64,000 nt of DNA from Bog-756 sp963699105 (GCA_963699105.1 CAVOTI010000003.1:372001-436000), one strand, 5' to 3'. Positions 1-8,125 are shown, counted from the first letter of the stretch. The notes: generated by a model not told the origin, from the letters alone. Made by a program: numbers and translations.

Positions 1-120
1 ATCAGAGGCACTTTTTGCTGTCTACCGTCTGATCAGACTGTCGCCATGTCCCAATCCTGTCCTAATCCCGTCAACGTGGTCGTTGTCAGACGGACCACTA
101 TCAGGAGACAGGACAAGAAC

Positions 121-391
121 ATGACTCGGCAAGCATACGGCAGTGGATCAATGACTGAACGCCAACCAGGCGTTTGGCGTCTGCGCGTGCATGGTCGACG
201 GCAAGCGAGTGCGGCAGACGTTCCGAGGCACAGGGTCCGCGGTGTGAAAGCACCTGGGCAACTCGGATGTGCAGCCAGCAACCCGGCCAAGAGGTATGCG
301 CACCCTTGGCGACATACTGGACGAGTGGATGAGCTTTCAGGAGTCTCGGCGTCGGGCACCTGAGATCCTCGATGAGAACCGGCGGGGGTGA
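121..391 (+). pseudogene. Decayed tyrosine integrase, N-terminal remnant
   Basis: Reading from the ATG gives a typical integrase arm-domain opening (GSGSMTERQPGVWRLRV). The match then moves to the second frame (VDGKRVRQTFRGTGSAV), meets a TGA at 245-247, and resumes in that same frame with a core-binding-domain segment (TLGDILDEWMSFQESRRRAP). All three pieces line up in order with the first 90 or so residues of phage-type integrases. The catalytic domain (R...HxxR...Y) is absent downstream. It is therefore a broken, truncated recombinase and suggests an old integration event at the left edge of the window. AGGAG lies 5' of the ATG. Assignment rests on motif recognition only. Confidence 0.6.
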
Positions 392-920
392 ACCTCGAGG
401 AAGTATCCGCCGGGCCCGGCACTAAAGGGGATGTGCTGGGACAGGCGGATAGTTGCCCGGCTCCTGCCCATCCGTCGGCCCAGTTGACAACCTTTGGTGT
501 GCGACCGACGACTGTATGGTCACCGTATCTGGCGACAGCACCCTGATTCGGACGATGAATCCCCCGGCCGGATAAAGCGCTGTGTCGTCCGGTAGATACG
601 TACCGGCAAGCGCCTCTCACGCTCTGCTAAAAGCCGTCGCCTCAGTCGAAGCTGCTTGGACTGGGCGATCTCAAGGGCGGCAGGGCAGGCCTGTAGCTGT
701 CGCATGTACATTCTGGCGGTTCGCCGCTCTTCCAACAGCGGTCCTTCCCACCAACCCGCTTCGAGAGGGTTTGACTCGAAGCAAGCGTGGCTACCGAGTT
801 GGTCACCGAGAAGCTCGTGGAGGGCGGTCAGACGGCTCGGCGTCCGTTTGGTCAAGTGCACAGGCTCGATCGACGGTGACTCAGCACCGGACCAGCTTTC
901 AAACCTCTGGGTGTCTGCGC
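392..920. other. No supported gene
   Basis: Base composition looks less GC-rich than in the main part of the window. The longest frame is a minus-strand open frame at 520-861 (113 codons) with plausible composition but no recognisable family and no clear ribosome site. I treat the stretch as probable remnant DNA of the integrated element whose integrase relic lies just upstream. Confidence 0.4.
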
Positions 921-1475
921 TCAGCAGTTGGCGAGGCCGGTGACCACGATCGCCGATTCCGAATAGGAAATGGGGGCGACGGCGGTTCCGAACACTGCTC
1001 TGTCTACAACCGCTACCGTGCGTTTGATCACAAGCGTTCCGCGGCCGCTCCAGAGGAGGGGCCTGGCTCCGCTGACGATCACCTTGTCACTGCCATCCCC
1101 GTTGAGGTTCAGGCGAACGGACTTGCCGTCACTGCTAGTCCCGGTCAACAGCATATGAGTCAACGGTCCCACCTGGGAGCAGTGCAGCGAGCTGAGGGTC
1201 GCGGTGACGCCACCGGTCAGTATGAATCTGGCTTCACGTGTTCCCCTCTTAGGGGCTGCTCTGGTGGTACTCGTTGACGTCTGGATCCTGGTTGTCGTAG
1301 TCGTCGATGCAAGCACCGTCGTGGTGGTGGTAGCCGATGTCTGGACCCTGACCGTCGACGGGGTCGAAGTGGCTGGACCTGAAGAGCACGCAGCTAGCCC
1401 CGCGCCGCTCAGCCAGACAGTAGCGATTAGTGCGGCACGGCGAGCCGCACGTCGAAGCACGAGGGAGTGCAGCAC
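921..1475 (-). CDS. Putative secreted lipoprotein
   Basis: The 184-residue product has a basic N-terminus, a hydrophobic core and a lipobox (LAAC, Cys about residue 29), so it should be lipid-anchored on the outer face of the membrane. A Ser/Thr-rich spacer (about residues 30-75) is followed by a roughly 105-residue beta-rich domain with two cysteines that begins near ARFILTGGVTATLSSLHC. The GTG start is chosen because AGGAGGG lies about 7 bases upstream. I do not recognise the family. The domain resembles in style the other small secreted proteins of this window (2308-2757 and 62979-63650), but homology is not proven. Confidence 0.7.
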   Translation of the reverse strand: MLHSLVLRRAARRAALIATVWLSGAGLAACSSGPATSTPSTVRVQTSATTTTTVLASTTTTTRIQTSTSTTRAAPKRGTREARFILTGGVTATLSSLHCSQVGPLTHMLLTGTSSDGKSVRLNLNGDGSDKVIVSGARPLLWSGRGTLVIKRTVAVVDRAVFGTAVAPISYSESAIVVTGLANC

Positions 1476-1743
1476 GACAACCCTCCTAGGTTTCGTCAGC
1501 TGTCGTCACCTTGGCGAACTGACGCTACATCACAGCCAGTGCTCACGCCGGATCAGATGGTTGTTTCGAAGCGGCGCCGCTGAGCCTACCTGCAACCCGT
1601 CGGCTTCCCTCGCCGATGTGAAAAGCGGGGCTCCGAGCGCAATCCCACCGGACGAGTCTCGCAGTCGTGAGCGAACGCTGCACCGCAACCGGCTCGACGG
1701 CAAAGCGGTACAAGCCGGTCAAGTCCACCACCCAATGTGCCGC

Positions 1744-2283
1744 TCACAACAATCGGCCGCGGGTCACGGCAGTCTGCGAAACCATGGGAAATCGAAGCCG
1801 GGGCAGTGGTTGCGCCTTCGAAGTGCCGTGTTGAGCCCACCGCGGATCCCTCTTCGAGCCAGGAAGAAGAGGCGCTTTGGTTAGTTGAGCGGTCTGGAGG
1901 AAAGACGCACCTAGTAGGTCCACAAAGTCCCCTTTCGGTGCATCACCCCTTTCGAACACCTGGCCAATCAAGGCGACGCCGTCGCGGTAACCATGCTGTG
2001 TCTGTTCGGCTAGGCCGGCGAGGTCTGCGTCCGGCATCGGCAACACCCTCCGCTTGCAGACACTTATCGCCATGTTGACCCCGAGGGCGTAATCAGCCTC
2101 ATCGGAGCCCTGGGGATGCAGCCTGCCTAGCGTCAGCACCCACCGCTGCAGTTCCATCGTCCATCGGGCGATTCGACGTTCCGCCTTGATGCGCACGACA
2201 CCCCTCGATGCTGGCGTGAGCTTCTCCATCAAGCACCCCGGTGGACACGGTGAGCGCCCTGATGAGTCTGGCGCCACCTCCAT
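1744..2283 (-). CDS. Hypothetical protein
   Basis: This is a 179-codon frame without recognisable domains. The first 140 residues are hydrophilic and helix-prone, with no signal peptide or membrane segment, and look protein-like. The last 30 are less convincing. Two starts are possible: ATG at 2283, which has AAAGGG too close to it, and ATG at 2229, which has GGGG six bases upstream. It lies 24 bp downstream of the secreted-protein gene on the same strand and could be co-transcribed with it. It may also be a chance frame in the accessory left end. Confidence 0.4.
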   Translation of the reverse strand: MEVAPDSSGRSPCPPGCLMEKLTPASRGVVRIKAERRIARWTMELQRWVLTLGRLHPQGSDEADYALGVNMAISVCKRRVLPMPDADLAGLAEQTQHGYRDGVALIGQVFERGDAPKGDFVDLLGASFLQTAQLTKAPLLPGSKRDPRWAQHGTSKAQPLPRLRFPMVSQTAVTRGRLL

Positions 2284-2307
2284 GGCCCTTTCGCCAGTTG
2301 CCTTACA

Positions 2308-2757
2308 TCACGCCCCGAAGACGCTGCCCTTGACCAAGGCGAGGTGGCCAGCCTTGTTGACGCAGAACCTCCCGGAGCCACCGTCTCCCACCTTGATTAC
2401 CGACGCAGCGCTACCGGTGACCGCGGTCACCACATCGGAGGCGTCGTATTCCTTTGAGCCGGTCGCACAGATCCCTTGACCGGGACTGGTGACCGAACCC
2501 GACAGCGAGATCGAACCCGGGTGCTTGCCTCCCCAGCTGATCGTCCCACCGGTGGCAAGCGACGTGCCCACCGCATTCCCTTTCGCAAACGGGGTGCTAC
2601 ACCCCTTGAAGTGAACAGTTCCCGTGAGCGATCCCGAGACTTTGGCACACGTTACCGGAGACGCTGCTCCTGCTACACCCGACGTTCCGATGATCCCCAC
2701 CGACGCCACCGACATCGGAATCGCGAGCGCTGCCACCGCCACCATGATCTTTCGCAT
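2308..2757 (-). CDS. Small secreted protein of unknown function
   Basis: The product has 149 residues. It starts with a clear Sec signal peptide (MRKIMVAVAALAIP, small residues and AGA-A cleavage near residue 32) and continues as a Gly/Ser/Thr-rich, beta-type domain with four or five cysteines (TCAKVSG, FKGCST, GICATG, RFCVN). It has no membrane anchor after the signal. A GGGGG Shine-Dalgarno run lies 5' of the ATG. The pattern of an early Cys-containing strand, repeated SGSVT-type strands and a short C-terminal strand ending in VKGSVFGA is echoed by the protein at 62979-63650, and I suspect one extracellular family. No enzymatic motif is visible. Confidence 0.75.
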   Translation of the reverse strand: MRKIMVAVAALAIPMSVASVGIIGTSGVAGAASPVTCAKVSGSLTGTVHFKGCSTPFAKGNAVGTSLATGGTISWGGKHPGSISLSGSVTSPGQGICATGSKEYDASDVVTAVTGSAASVIKVGDGGSGRFCVNKAGHLALVKGSVFGA

Positions 2758-3224
2758 TGTTTCCCCCTTGCTTCATGCACTTCAGGTATCGAGTAGCGCG
2801 TCACTGTACCGAGTGGTGTTCCGTCTTTCCACACGAACGAAGACCTCCTAACAGTTCCCTAACACCTCGGAAAGGGAACCGTAGGATCGAGCACGCACCC
2901 GCATCTGGCTCGGGATTTTCTCCCTGGGATCCCAGCTTGATTTGCAACTCCGGCAAGGGCGTCGTTGCGCTGCACGACAGGCTGTGACCCCTCATACGCA
3001 GACATCTGCACACGTGCAATGTCTCAACCAAGGCCCTTAAGTTATTCCAAGATTATCCGATCTTGTCGCCGGGTCCGCCTTCGGATCTCCGCATTCGACT
3101 ACGGCAATCATGGTTCCCGACAGTGTGCGTTCAAGTTGCATACCTGACCTGACCGATAGGTCGGCGGCGTCCAGCATTGGTACGATCCCGGGAACGCTCA
3201 CTTCGTCGAAGGACCAGGTTCACC
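2758..3224. other. No supported gene
   Basis: This holds the upstream region of the minus-strand secreted protein and of the plus-strand gene at 3225. Several A/T-rich patches occur (for example around 3040-3065). I could not define a convincing promoter, RNA or repeat here. Confidence 0.4.
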
Positions 3225-3458
3225 GTGAAACCACCCAGCCCCCAGGTGTTCAGGCTGAACGAGACCAAGCTCTCCTTCACCGACGTCGATCACGAGCTCT
3301 CCGGTATCGTCCTCCACAACACGAGGGTCGAGAAAGCCAGCCGGCGGGCCGGGGTCGGCCGCTATGTCACCCGTTGCACCGCCTGCGAGAGTGTGATCGC
3401 CCGGGGAACGCGCAACCACTGCCGCTACTGGGCCCACCGCCACCACGACGACCCGTGA
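3225..3458 (+). CDS. Small hypothetical protein with Cys/His cluster
   Basis: A 77-residue soluble protein starts at GTG, with AGGACCAGG upstream. The C-terminal half carries CTACES, a later single Cys (NHCRYW) and a His-rich end (AHRHHDD), which could bind a metal. I do not recognise the family. The gene lies in the small-protein-rich left end and has no operon partner: the next plus-strand gene begins more than 400 bp downstream. Confidence 0.5.
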   Translation: MKPPSPQVFRLNETKLSFTDVDHELSGIVLHNTRVEKASRRAGVGRYVTRCTACESVIARGTRNHCRYWAHRHHDDP

Positions 3459-3623
3459 ACCGCCCCGCGCCGTAAGGCCATCGAAGGCGTGGGACACCGG
3501 CAGTTATCCCCACCGAACACGGCGAAACCCGGTCGACACGAAAGTGACGGGGCTCAGACCGGATACAGACGCAGAAGTCGCGATCGGCGAAGTTCCCGCA
3601 CGGGCCCGAGACATCCGTCGGGT

Positions 3624-3773
3624 CTAATCCGGTCCCCCGTCGGCGCCCGTCCCCTCGGACCATCGTCGTGCATCCCGCAGGAGTCGGGTGTAATGGTCGA
3701 GTGCCTTGGCGTGCCGGCCCTGGTCGAATGACCTTCTCACTATCTCGAGCGCGTCTCGGTCGTCCGTCGTCAT
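3624..3773 (-). CDS. Small hypothetical protein (49 aa)
   Basis: The short frame begins at an ATG preceded by GGAGGAAGG at good spacing, a strong ribosome site for its size. The product is charged and helix-prone (MTTDDRDALEIVRRSFDQGR...). It is transcribed divergently from the HTH gene at 3876, and the two share a gap of about 100 bp containing a 31-bp palindrome. It could be a partner or target of that HTH protein. No family is recognised. Confidence 0.5.
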   Translation of the reverse strand: MTTDDRDALEIVRRSFDQGRHAKALDHYTRLLRDARRWSEGTGADGGPD

Positions 3774-3800
3774 GTGCCCCTTCCTCCGTCGAGTCCAAGT

Positions 3801-3858
3801 GGTCATGCGACAACTCGGTTGTCAGGTGACCACTATGCGTCCACCGTGGACACGTGTC
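3801..3858. promoter_or_regulatory. Palindromic operator between divergent small genes
   Basis: Positions 3801-3831 form a 31-bp dyad: GGTCA-3-GACAAC, a 3-base centre, then GTTGTC-3-TGACC. All 11 arm positions on each side are complementary. A second, shorter perfect palindrome, GACACGTGTC, lies at 3849-3858, about 18 bases before the HTH gene's ATG. Both fall in the divergent gap. Autoregulation by the HTH protein is the simplest reading, but this is inference. Confidence 0.6.
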
Positions 3859-3875
3859 AACTACCTTTTGGGGTG

Positions 3876-4094
3876 ATGGCCCAAGACCTCGTCGGCCCGG
3901 GTGAGATTGCTCGCTTGTTGGGTGTCAGCCGCCAGTATGTCGACCGCCTGAGCCGCGAGGACCCGACGTTCCCCGCCCCCGAGGCCTATCCGTCATCAGG
4001 ACGGATCTGGAAACGGTCGGCCATCGAGGCATGGGCACGCAAAGCCGGCCGGATAAACGGTGGTCACGTGTCAGCCACCAGGCCCGGCATCTGA
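3876..4094 (+). CDS. AlpA/excisionase-like helix-turn-helix protein
   Basis: A 72-residue protein with one N-terminal winged-helix/HTH unit: VGPGEIARLLGVSRQYVDRL (about residues 5-24) is followed by the wing signature FPAPEAYPSSGRIWKRSAIEAW. That layout is typical of AlpA and excisionase-type DNA-binding proteins and of helix_turn_helix_17 proteins. ATG 3876 is preferred over the overlapping GTG 3873, and no strong ribosome site is visible. It probably binds the palindromes in the divergent gap. Proximity to an integrase relic fits a mobile-element origin. Confidence 0.65.
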   Translation: MAQDLVGPGEIARLLGVSRQYVDRLSREDPTFPAPEAYPSSGRIWKRSAIEAWARKAGRINGGHVSATRPGI

Positions 4095-4176
4095 GCGCCG
4101 GGCCGGATACGGATCCGATGCTCTCTGCCCGGCATCGCTGAGCCACCGGGGCCGACAGGATCGCGCCGGGAGTGAT

Positions 4177-4542
4177 TCAACCCCCGGCGTCGAGTTGGGC
4201 AACGAGCTTGACGGGGGCGACCGCCCGGTAGCTCTCGTCGAGCCAATCGAGCAACAGGTCGACCCCGGGGCAGTCGGCACCATCGAGACGAACGGTCACC
4301 CATCCCGAACGCCCCAGTCCGTGACTGGTCGGCTGGCAACAGGCAAGGGTCAGCGCCTAGTGGCATGACTGCGGAAGTTTGAGGAAGACGTGGGGCTCGG
4401 CGGAGTCCTCACGGCCGAGGAAGGCGAACACCTTCTTGCCGACCTTGGCCACACGCTCGCCCCACGGGAAGTCCTCCCAGGACCCCGGGAACTGATCGGC
4501 CGCTCGGATGAGTTCGGCACCGACTTTCCTGGCATTGCTCAT
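4177..4542 (-). pseudogene. MmcQ/YjbR family gene with in-frame TAG
   Basis: Translation from ATG 4542 gives the family opening (MSNARKVGAELI, then DFPWGERVAKVGKKVFAFLG and VFLKLPQSCH). A TAG at 4357-4359 interrupts it, and the same frame continues with the rest of the fold (ALTLACCQPTSHGLGRSGW, then LDWLDESYRAVAP) to a TGA at 4177-4179. Length including the TAG is 121 codons, usual for this DUF419 family. In relatives the position after His is usually Glu, so GAG to TAG is the likely change. No frameshift is needed. It is a true nonsense mutation, a base error, or (least likely) readthrough. Confidence 0.75.
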
Positions 4543-4674
4543 TGGTGCACCGAGCGTACCTCGACGGCGGTGAACGTGATCTCGGCGCTCCATGTCCGGC
4601 CGCCGTCACCGTCACCGTTGTCCTTGAGACCCGGCTCCTTGAGGGCCGGCCACCGAAAATGACATCCTCTCGGG

Positions 4675-5382
4675 ATGACCTACGTGCTGGTTCACGGCGG
4701 GGGCTTCTCGGGATCGTGTTGGGACGAGATCCTTCCCCACCTCGACGGCCGGACGGTGGCCGTCGATCTGCCCGGACGGGGTGCCCGCCCCGGCAACCTG
4801 GCCGAGATCACCGTGGCCGATTTCGTGGCCTCGGTGACCGACGAGATCGTCGGCCAGGATCTGACCGATGTGACCCTGGTCGGCCATTCGATGGCCGGCC
4901 TCACCCTTCCGGGGGTGGCCGAGGCAGTACCGACCCGGCTGCGCCGGCTCGTCTTCGTCTCGTGCTCCGTCCCTCCTCACGGCACATCGTTGGGAGAGGT
5001 GCTCGCCGGCTTCAGCCCCACCACGTCGGTGATCGCCGAACGCCTGGGTGACGGGCTGGTGGACGGTCGTGGGGTTCTGCACCCAGACCTGGCCACGGCC
5101 ATGTTCTGCAACGACATGGACCAGGCTCAGACGGCGTCGACCCTGGCTCGGCTCGGTTCCGAGGCTCTTGGTGTCCTGGCCGAGCCGGCCGATCTCACCG
5201 GGTTGCGACACCCCATTCCCCGCACCTATGTGCGACTGATGCTCGATGCCAGTCTCAGTCTCGATACACAGGACCGGATGATCAGGAACATCGGAGAGGC
5301 CGAGGTGGTCGACCTCCGTGCCGGACACATGGCGATGATCAGTCGACCGCAGGAACTTGCCGACGTCCTCAATGGGTTGTGA
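4675..5382 (+). CDS. Alpha/beta hydrolase
   Basis: The 235-residue protein fits a single alpha/beta-hydrolase domain. The oxyanion-type HGGG lies near residues 7-10 and the nucleophile elbow GHSMAG at 70-75 (Ser72). The catalytic His is probably His218 in AGHMAM close to the C-terminus. The segment between strand 5 and the C-terminal His forms a modest cap. There is no signal peptide, so it is cytoplasmic. The sequence resembles the esterase/salicylate-esterase-like group (YVLVHGGGFSGSCW), but the substrate cannot be read. It is monocistronic, with its own short upstream region. Confidence 0.85.
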   Translation: MTYVLVHGGGFSGSCWDEILPHLDGRTVAVDLPGRGARPGNLAEITVADFVASVTDEIVGQDLTDVTLVGHSMAGLTLPGVAEAVPTRLRRLVFVSCSVPPHGTSLGEVLAGFSPTTSVIAERLGDGLVDGRGVLHPDLATAMFCNDMDQAQTASTLARLGSEALGVLAEPADLTGLRHPIPRTYVRLMLDASLSLDTQDRMIRNIGEAEVVDLRAGHMAMISRPQELADVLNGL

Positions 5383-5439
5383 CCGGCTCGCGATCAAACC
5401 CGACGAGAAGCCAAGACCCATGGCGTCACGACCTTCGAC

Positions 5440-5481
5440 GTTGTCAGGATATCCCTGACCTGTAAGGTGATGCCTGACAAC
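5440..5481 (+). promoter_or_regulatory. Promoter with inverted-repeat operator
   Basis: GTTGTCAGG (5440-5448) and CCTGACAAC (5473-5481) form a perfect 9-bp inverted repeat, and a third half site, CCTGAC, lies between them (about 5454-5459). TTGTCA (5441-5446) and TAAGGT (5463-5468), 16 bases apart, would serve as -35 and -10. The repeat therefore brackets the promoter of the zinc-finger/HTH gene starting at 5505, which fits repression or autoregulation. Confidence 0.5.
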
Positions 5482-5504
5482 TTCGGCCACCTCGGGAGCT
5501 GACC

Positions 5505-5862
5505 ATGACCACCACCAAAGGCACGGCAACGGCATCGTGCTCGTTCTGCCTGAAGCCTGACAACCAGGTTGGTCGCCGGCCCCGGGGTCTACATCTGTGA
5601 CGAGTGCATTGATCTGTGTGGTCAGATCGTCGGCAACCCGCCTTCTTTGCCGCCGGGCCTGACTTCCTGGGAGGACGACCTCGACCTCGACGGAGTGCTG
5701 GCCAGCCTCCCTCGCATGGCGGCCGCCGGTGCGCAGGTCGGAACCAATCTCTCCCGTTTCGTGAGGAGGGCAAGGGACCTGGGCGCCACCTGGGCGGCCA
5801 TAGGTCAGTCGTTGGGGATGACGCGCCAGTCGGCATGGGAACGGTTCTCCGGCGGGCAGTAG
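5505..5862 (+). pseudogene. ClpX-type zinc finger plus HTH protein, frameshifted
   Basis: The ATG frame begins after GGGAG and encodes the first half of a ClpX-type C4 zinc finger (CSFCLKPDNQV). The second half (LVAGPGVYICDECIDLC) is in another frame starting around 5569. Together they give CxxC...CxxC as in ClpX. A linker follows, then a C-terminal HTH (LGATWAAIGQSLGMTRQSAWERF, about the last 30 residues). ClpX-finger/HTH proteins without an AAA+ domain are common in actinobacteria. The break could be an 8-base loss between two GGTCGC copies (an intact gene would read VGRLVAGP) or a read error. The HTH may bind the inverted repeat upstream. Confidence 0.65.
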
Positions 5863-5940
5863 CAGTCGCCGGCGCTGCCGGGCCGGAGCCCATCCCTCGG
5901 CCCGGTCGCTTCGGTGCCCGCTCCTATCGGCCGGATCCGG

Positions 5941-6495
5941 CTACTGGTTCGGGCGGGGCCGGGTGACGGCGGCAAGGCGGAGGGCGGCCACCGAACGCTC
6001 GTTGTCATCGAAGAGGTCAGCCCATCTGATCTGCTCGATCTCGTTCTCCAGCGTGAGCTCAGGGCGATTCTGGCCGGTCAGCCACTGGGTGACGGGCAGG
6101 ACTCCGTACTCCGACAGGATGGTCTTGGCGGCTCGGACGGCCCCGAGATCGTTGATCAACCCGGCCCACACGAACGGGTCGAATCCCAAAGCCCGGATTT
6201 CTTCTATCAGATCCCGCGAACGGAGCTGGAACTGCCCATCGAGGGTGGTTTCGTCGGCCGGCGGCTCCACCGTCGTCGCTTCTCGACCACCCCCCACCAT
6301 GATCCGGGGAGCCACCCGCTCGGTGTGAAGGACCCACCCGCAGGCGCCGCAGTAGAAGAGGTCGACCGGCGGCGGCGGTCGGTTCTCACTCTGGCCGTGA
6401 GCGTCGATCCGGTCATGGCGGAGATTCTCCCGAAGTCGCTCGTGACAGTTCGGACAGATCGGGCCATCTGAATGGCCGGTGCCGGCCGGGGGCAT
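5941..6495 (-). CDS. Zinc-ribbon protein with conserved C-terminal helical domain
   Basis: The 184-residue protein starts at ATG 6495. CPNC (about residues 14-17) and CGAC (about 49-52) form a probable zinc ribbon. The C-terminal third (LIEEIRALGFDPFVWAGLI, then TLENEIEQIRWADLFDDNER) resembles the small all-helical module that ends many uncharacterised bacterial proteins (a family with LWE/LDLTLEALVL and LFTxxEL patterns), usually next to nuclease-like or ribbon domains. Cytoplasmic; function unknown. It stands alone on the minus strand, 55 bp downstream of the phosphatase gene. Confidence 0.65.
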   Translation of the reverse strand: MPPAGTGHSDGPICPNCHERLRENLRHDRIDAHGQSENRPPPPVDLFYCGACGWVLHTERVAPRIMVGGGREATTVEPPADETTLDGQFQLRSRDLIEEIRALGFDPFVWAGLINDLGAVRAAKTILSEYGVLPVTQWLTGQNRPELTLENEIEQIRWADLFDDNERSVAALRLAAVTRPRPNQ

Positions 6496-6550
6496 GTCGC
6501 CATTGTGTCAGACGGGTCGTGGCCGTGCCGGGGCGTTCGCATCCCCGGAG

Positions 6551-7339
6551 TCAGGGTCCTTCGAGCAACCCGTGGAGCTCGGCGTCGATCTTGCCGTTGG
6601 TGTAGATGGCTCCCTCGAGATCCAGCCGGCGGCCACCAGCCGGATCGCAAAACCGTCCGCCCGCCTCCTCCACCAGAACCACCACCGGTGCATGATCCCA
6701 GGGACCGCCGGCACAGCCGCAGATGGCCTCGAATTCCCCGCCCAGCAGTTCGAACACCCGCTCGGCGTCCGGCTCCGCCCACCGAGCCGCGACCTTGAGG
6801 CGCTCGGCCAGGTCGGGCCGTCGTTCCACCGGCCACACCGTCACCCGGCTGCGTGACAGCTGGTCGACGTCGGAGACGCGGAGCCGGGCCGGGTCGGCGA
6901 CTCGGCCATCTCGCACGGTGGCTGCCCAACTCCCCCCATGGCGGAGGGCCCACCACACCTGGGATCGGAGGGGTCTGGTCACCACCCCGAGGACAACCTC
7001 GCCGTTGTCCTCGAGGGAGATATGGGTGCCCCAGCCGTCCTGTCCGGCCAAAAAGAGGACGGTGCCGTCAATCGGGTCGAGAATCCAACGGCGGGTCGAG
7101 TCGCCGACAGGTTCGGATTCCTCGCTCAGAATCGCGTCCTCGGGGAACTCGGACCGGATCGCCTCGGTGAGCGCCCGGTCCACGGCCAGGTCACCTTCAC
7201 TGACCGGTGTGCCGTCGCTCTTGGTGGAACTCTTGGCTGAGCCGAAGTGGTCGAGTGACACCGAGCCGGCGATGTCGGCCAGCCGGTGGGCAAAGGCCAG
7301 ATCGACCGGCCATGCTCGGGGATCACCGGCCAGACTCAC
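6551..7339 (-). CDS. Inositol-monophosphatase-family phosphatase (HisN-like)
   Basis: The 262-residue enzyme carries all metal-site motifs of the family: DGTPVSEGDLAVD (about 42-54), SEES (72-75), DPIDGT (88-93) and WDHAP (about 214-218). These coordinate two or three Mg2+ and hydrolyse a phosphate monoester. The TPVSEGD and GGPWDHAP wording matches the actinobacterial histidinol-phosphatase HisN branch more than classical SuhB, so histidinol phosphate is a reasonable substrate guess. There is no histidine operon nearby to support it. The GTG start gives the usual family length. Soluble. Confidence 0.8.
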   Translation of the reverse strand: MSLAGDPRAWPVDLAFAHRLADIAGSVSLDHFGSAKSSTKSDGTPVSEGDLAVDRALTEAIRSEFPEDAILSEESEPVGDSTRRWILDPIDGTVLFLAGQDGWGTHISLEDNGEVVLGVVTRPLRSQVWWALRHGGSWAATVRDGRVADPARLRVSDVDQLSRSRVTVWPVERRPDLAERLKVAARWAEPDAERVFELLGGEFEAICGCAGGPWDHAPVVVLVEEAGGRFCDPAGGRRLDLEGAIYTNGKIDAELHGLLEGP

Positions 7340-7407
7340 CGGCCACGTCCTTCATCACCGGGGTCCCCGACCGTCCGACGGCGGTCGTCACCCGGCACGA
7401 GGAGATC

Positions 7408-7695
7408 TCACTTGTCGCCCAGTCGGGCAAGCCACGGCACGGCCCGGCAGGCGGCGTCACCGGCCTCCTCCTCGCTCAGGAACCGGCGCCCGGAGAAGTA
7501 TGCGACCGGTGTCCAGGCCCCCATGTCCTCGGGATCCCGGCGAAATTCCTCGAAGCCAAAACTGTTGTCGGGTCGCCGGAAGACGTCGACGCACCGATCG
7601 GCCTCGGGACTCTGGTGGCTGACCAGCACTCTCCATGATCCGTCCAGACGCGATGACACCGTTCGGATGTTATTCCGACCGGGCCCGTCCGCCAC
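7408..7695 (-). CDS. Hypothetical protein (95 aa)
   Basis: This is a small soluble protein, GTG start, rich in Trp/Phe/Arg and without signal or membrane segments. The N-terminal half reads as a beta hairpin (SWRVLVSHQSPEADRCVDVF, then FGFEEFRRDPED) and the C-terminal half as a helix (SEEEAGDAACRAVPWLARL). I know of similar uncharacterised small proteins but no function. It lies 68 bp upstream of the phosphatase on the same strand and may be co-transcribed with it. Confidence 0.6.
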   Translation of the reverse strand: MADGPGRNNIRTVSSRLDGSWRVLVSHQSPEADRCVDVFRRPDNSFGFEEFRRDPEDMGAWTPVAYFSGRRFLSEEEAGDAACRAVPWLARLGDK

Positions 7696-7771
7696 GGGTC
7701 TCCGAGCGCCACTTCGCCCATGTCGCCCGATCGATCTGTGGGCGACGGCGCGATAGCTTGGAGGCCGGACA

Positions 7772-8020
7772 ATGGCTGACCCCGTCGACGACCTGATTCT
7801 CGATCTCCTCGAGTGGCTGGGCTCGGGTCCGCGCCCCTACTCCGAGGTGATGGAGGCGTGGCGGACCTCGTGTCCGCGGCTGCCCGTGTGGGAAGAGGCC
7901 AACGATCGGGGATTCATCGTTCGCCGGCATGTGCCGCCGTCCGGCCAGTTCGTCTCGGTGTCCGATTCGGGCACCGAGCACCTGTTGAGTTCTCGACGTC
8001 CCGCCGGCCAGCGAGCCTGA
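7772..8020 (+). CDS. Small conserved hypothetical protein (82 aa)
   Basis: The ATG follows GGAGG at good spacing. The product (LILDLLEWLGSGPRPYSEVMEAW, then SCPRLPVWEEANDRGFIVR) reads as a compact winged-helix-like fold of a widespread but uncharacterised family in which the phrase RPYSEVMEAWRTSCPRLPVW is strongly conserved. Soluble, single gene. No function is established. Confidence 0.7.
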   Translation: MADPVDDLILDLLEWLGSGPRPYSEVMEAWRTSCPRLPVWEEANDRGFIVRRHVPPSGQFVSVSDSGTEHLLSSRRPAGQRA

Positions 8021-8125
8021 CCGATCCGTCGACGATCGACCCGGCGTCGGTGTCCACACCGTGTCGGACGGTCAGCAATCGACCCAGGGACGGGGCGTCA
8101 CCCCCATGGGCGTCGTCCGGGTCAC

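Noticed and set aside
582..1277. 231-codon plus-strand frame
   Set aside because: Arg/Ser/Gly-rich composition, overlaps the better supported lipoprotein gene on the minus strand, no ribosome site.
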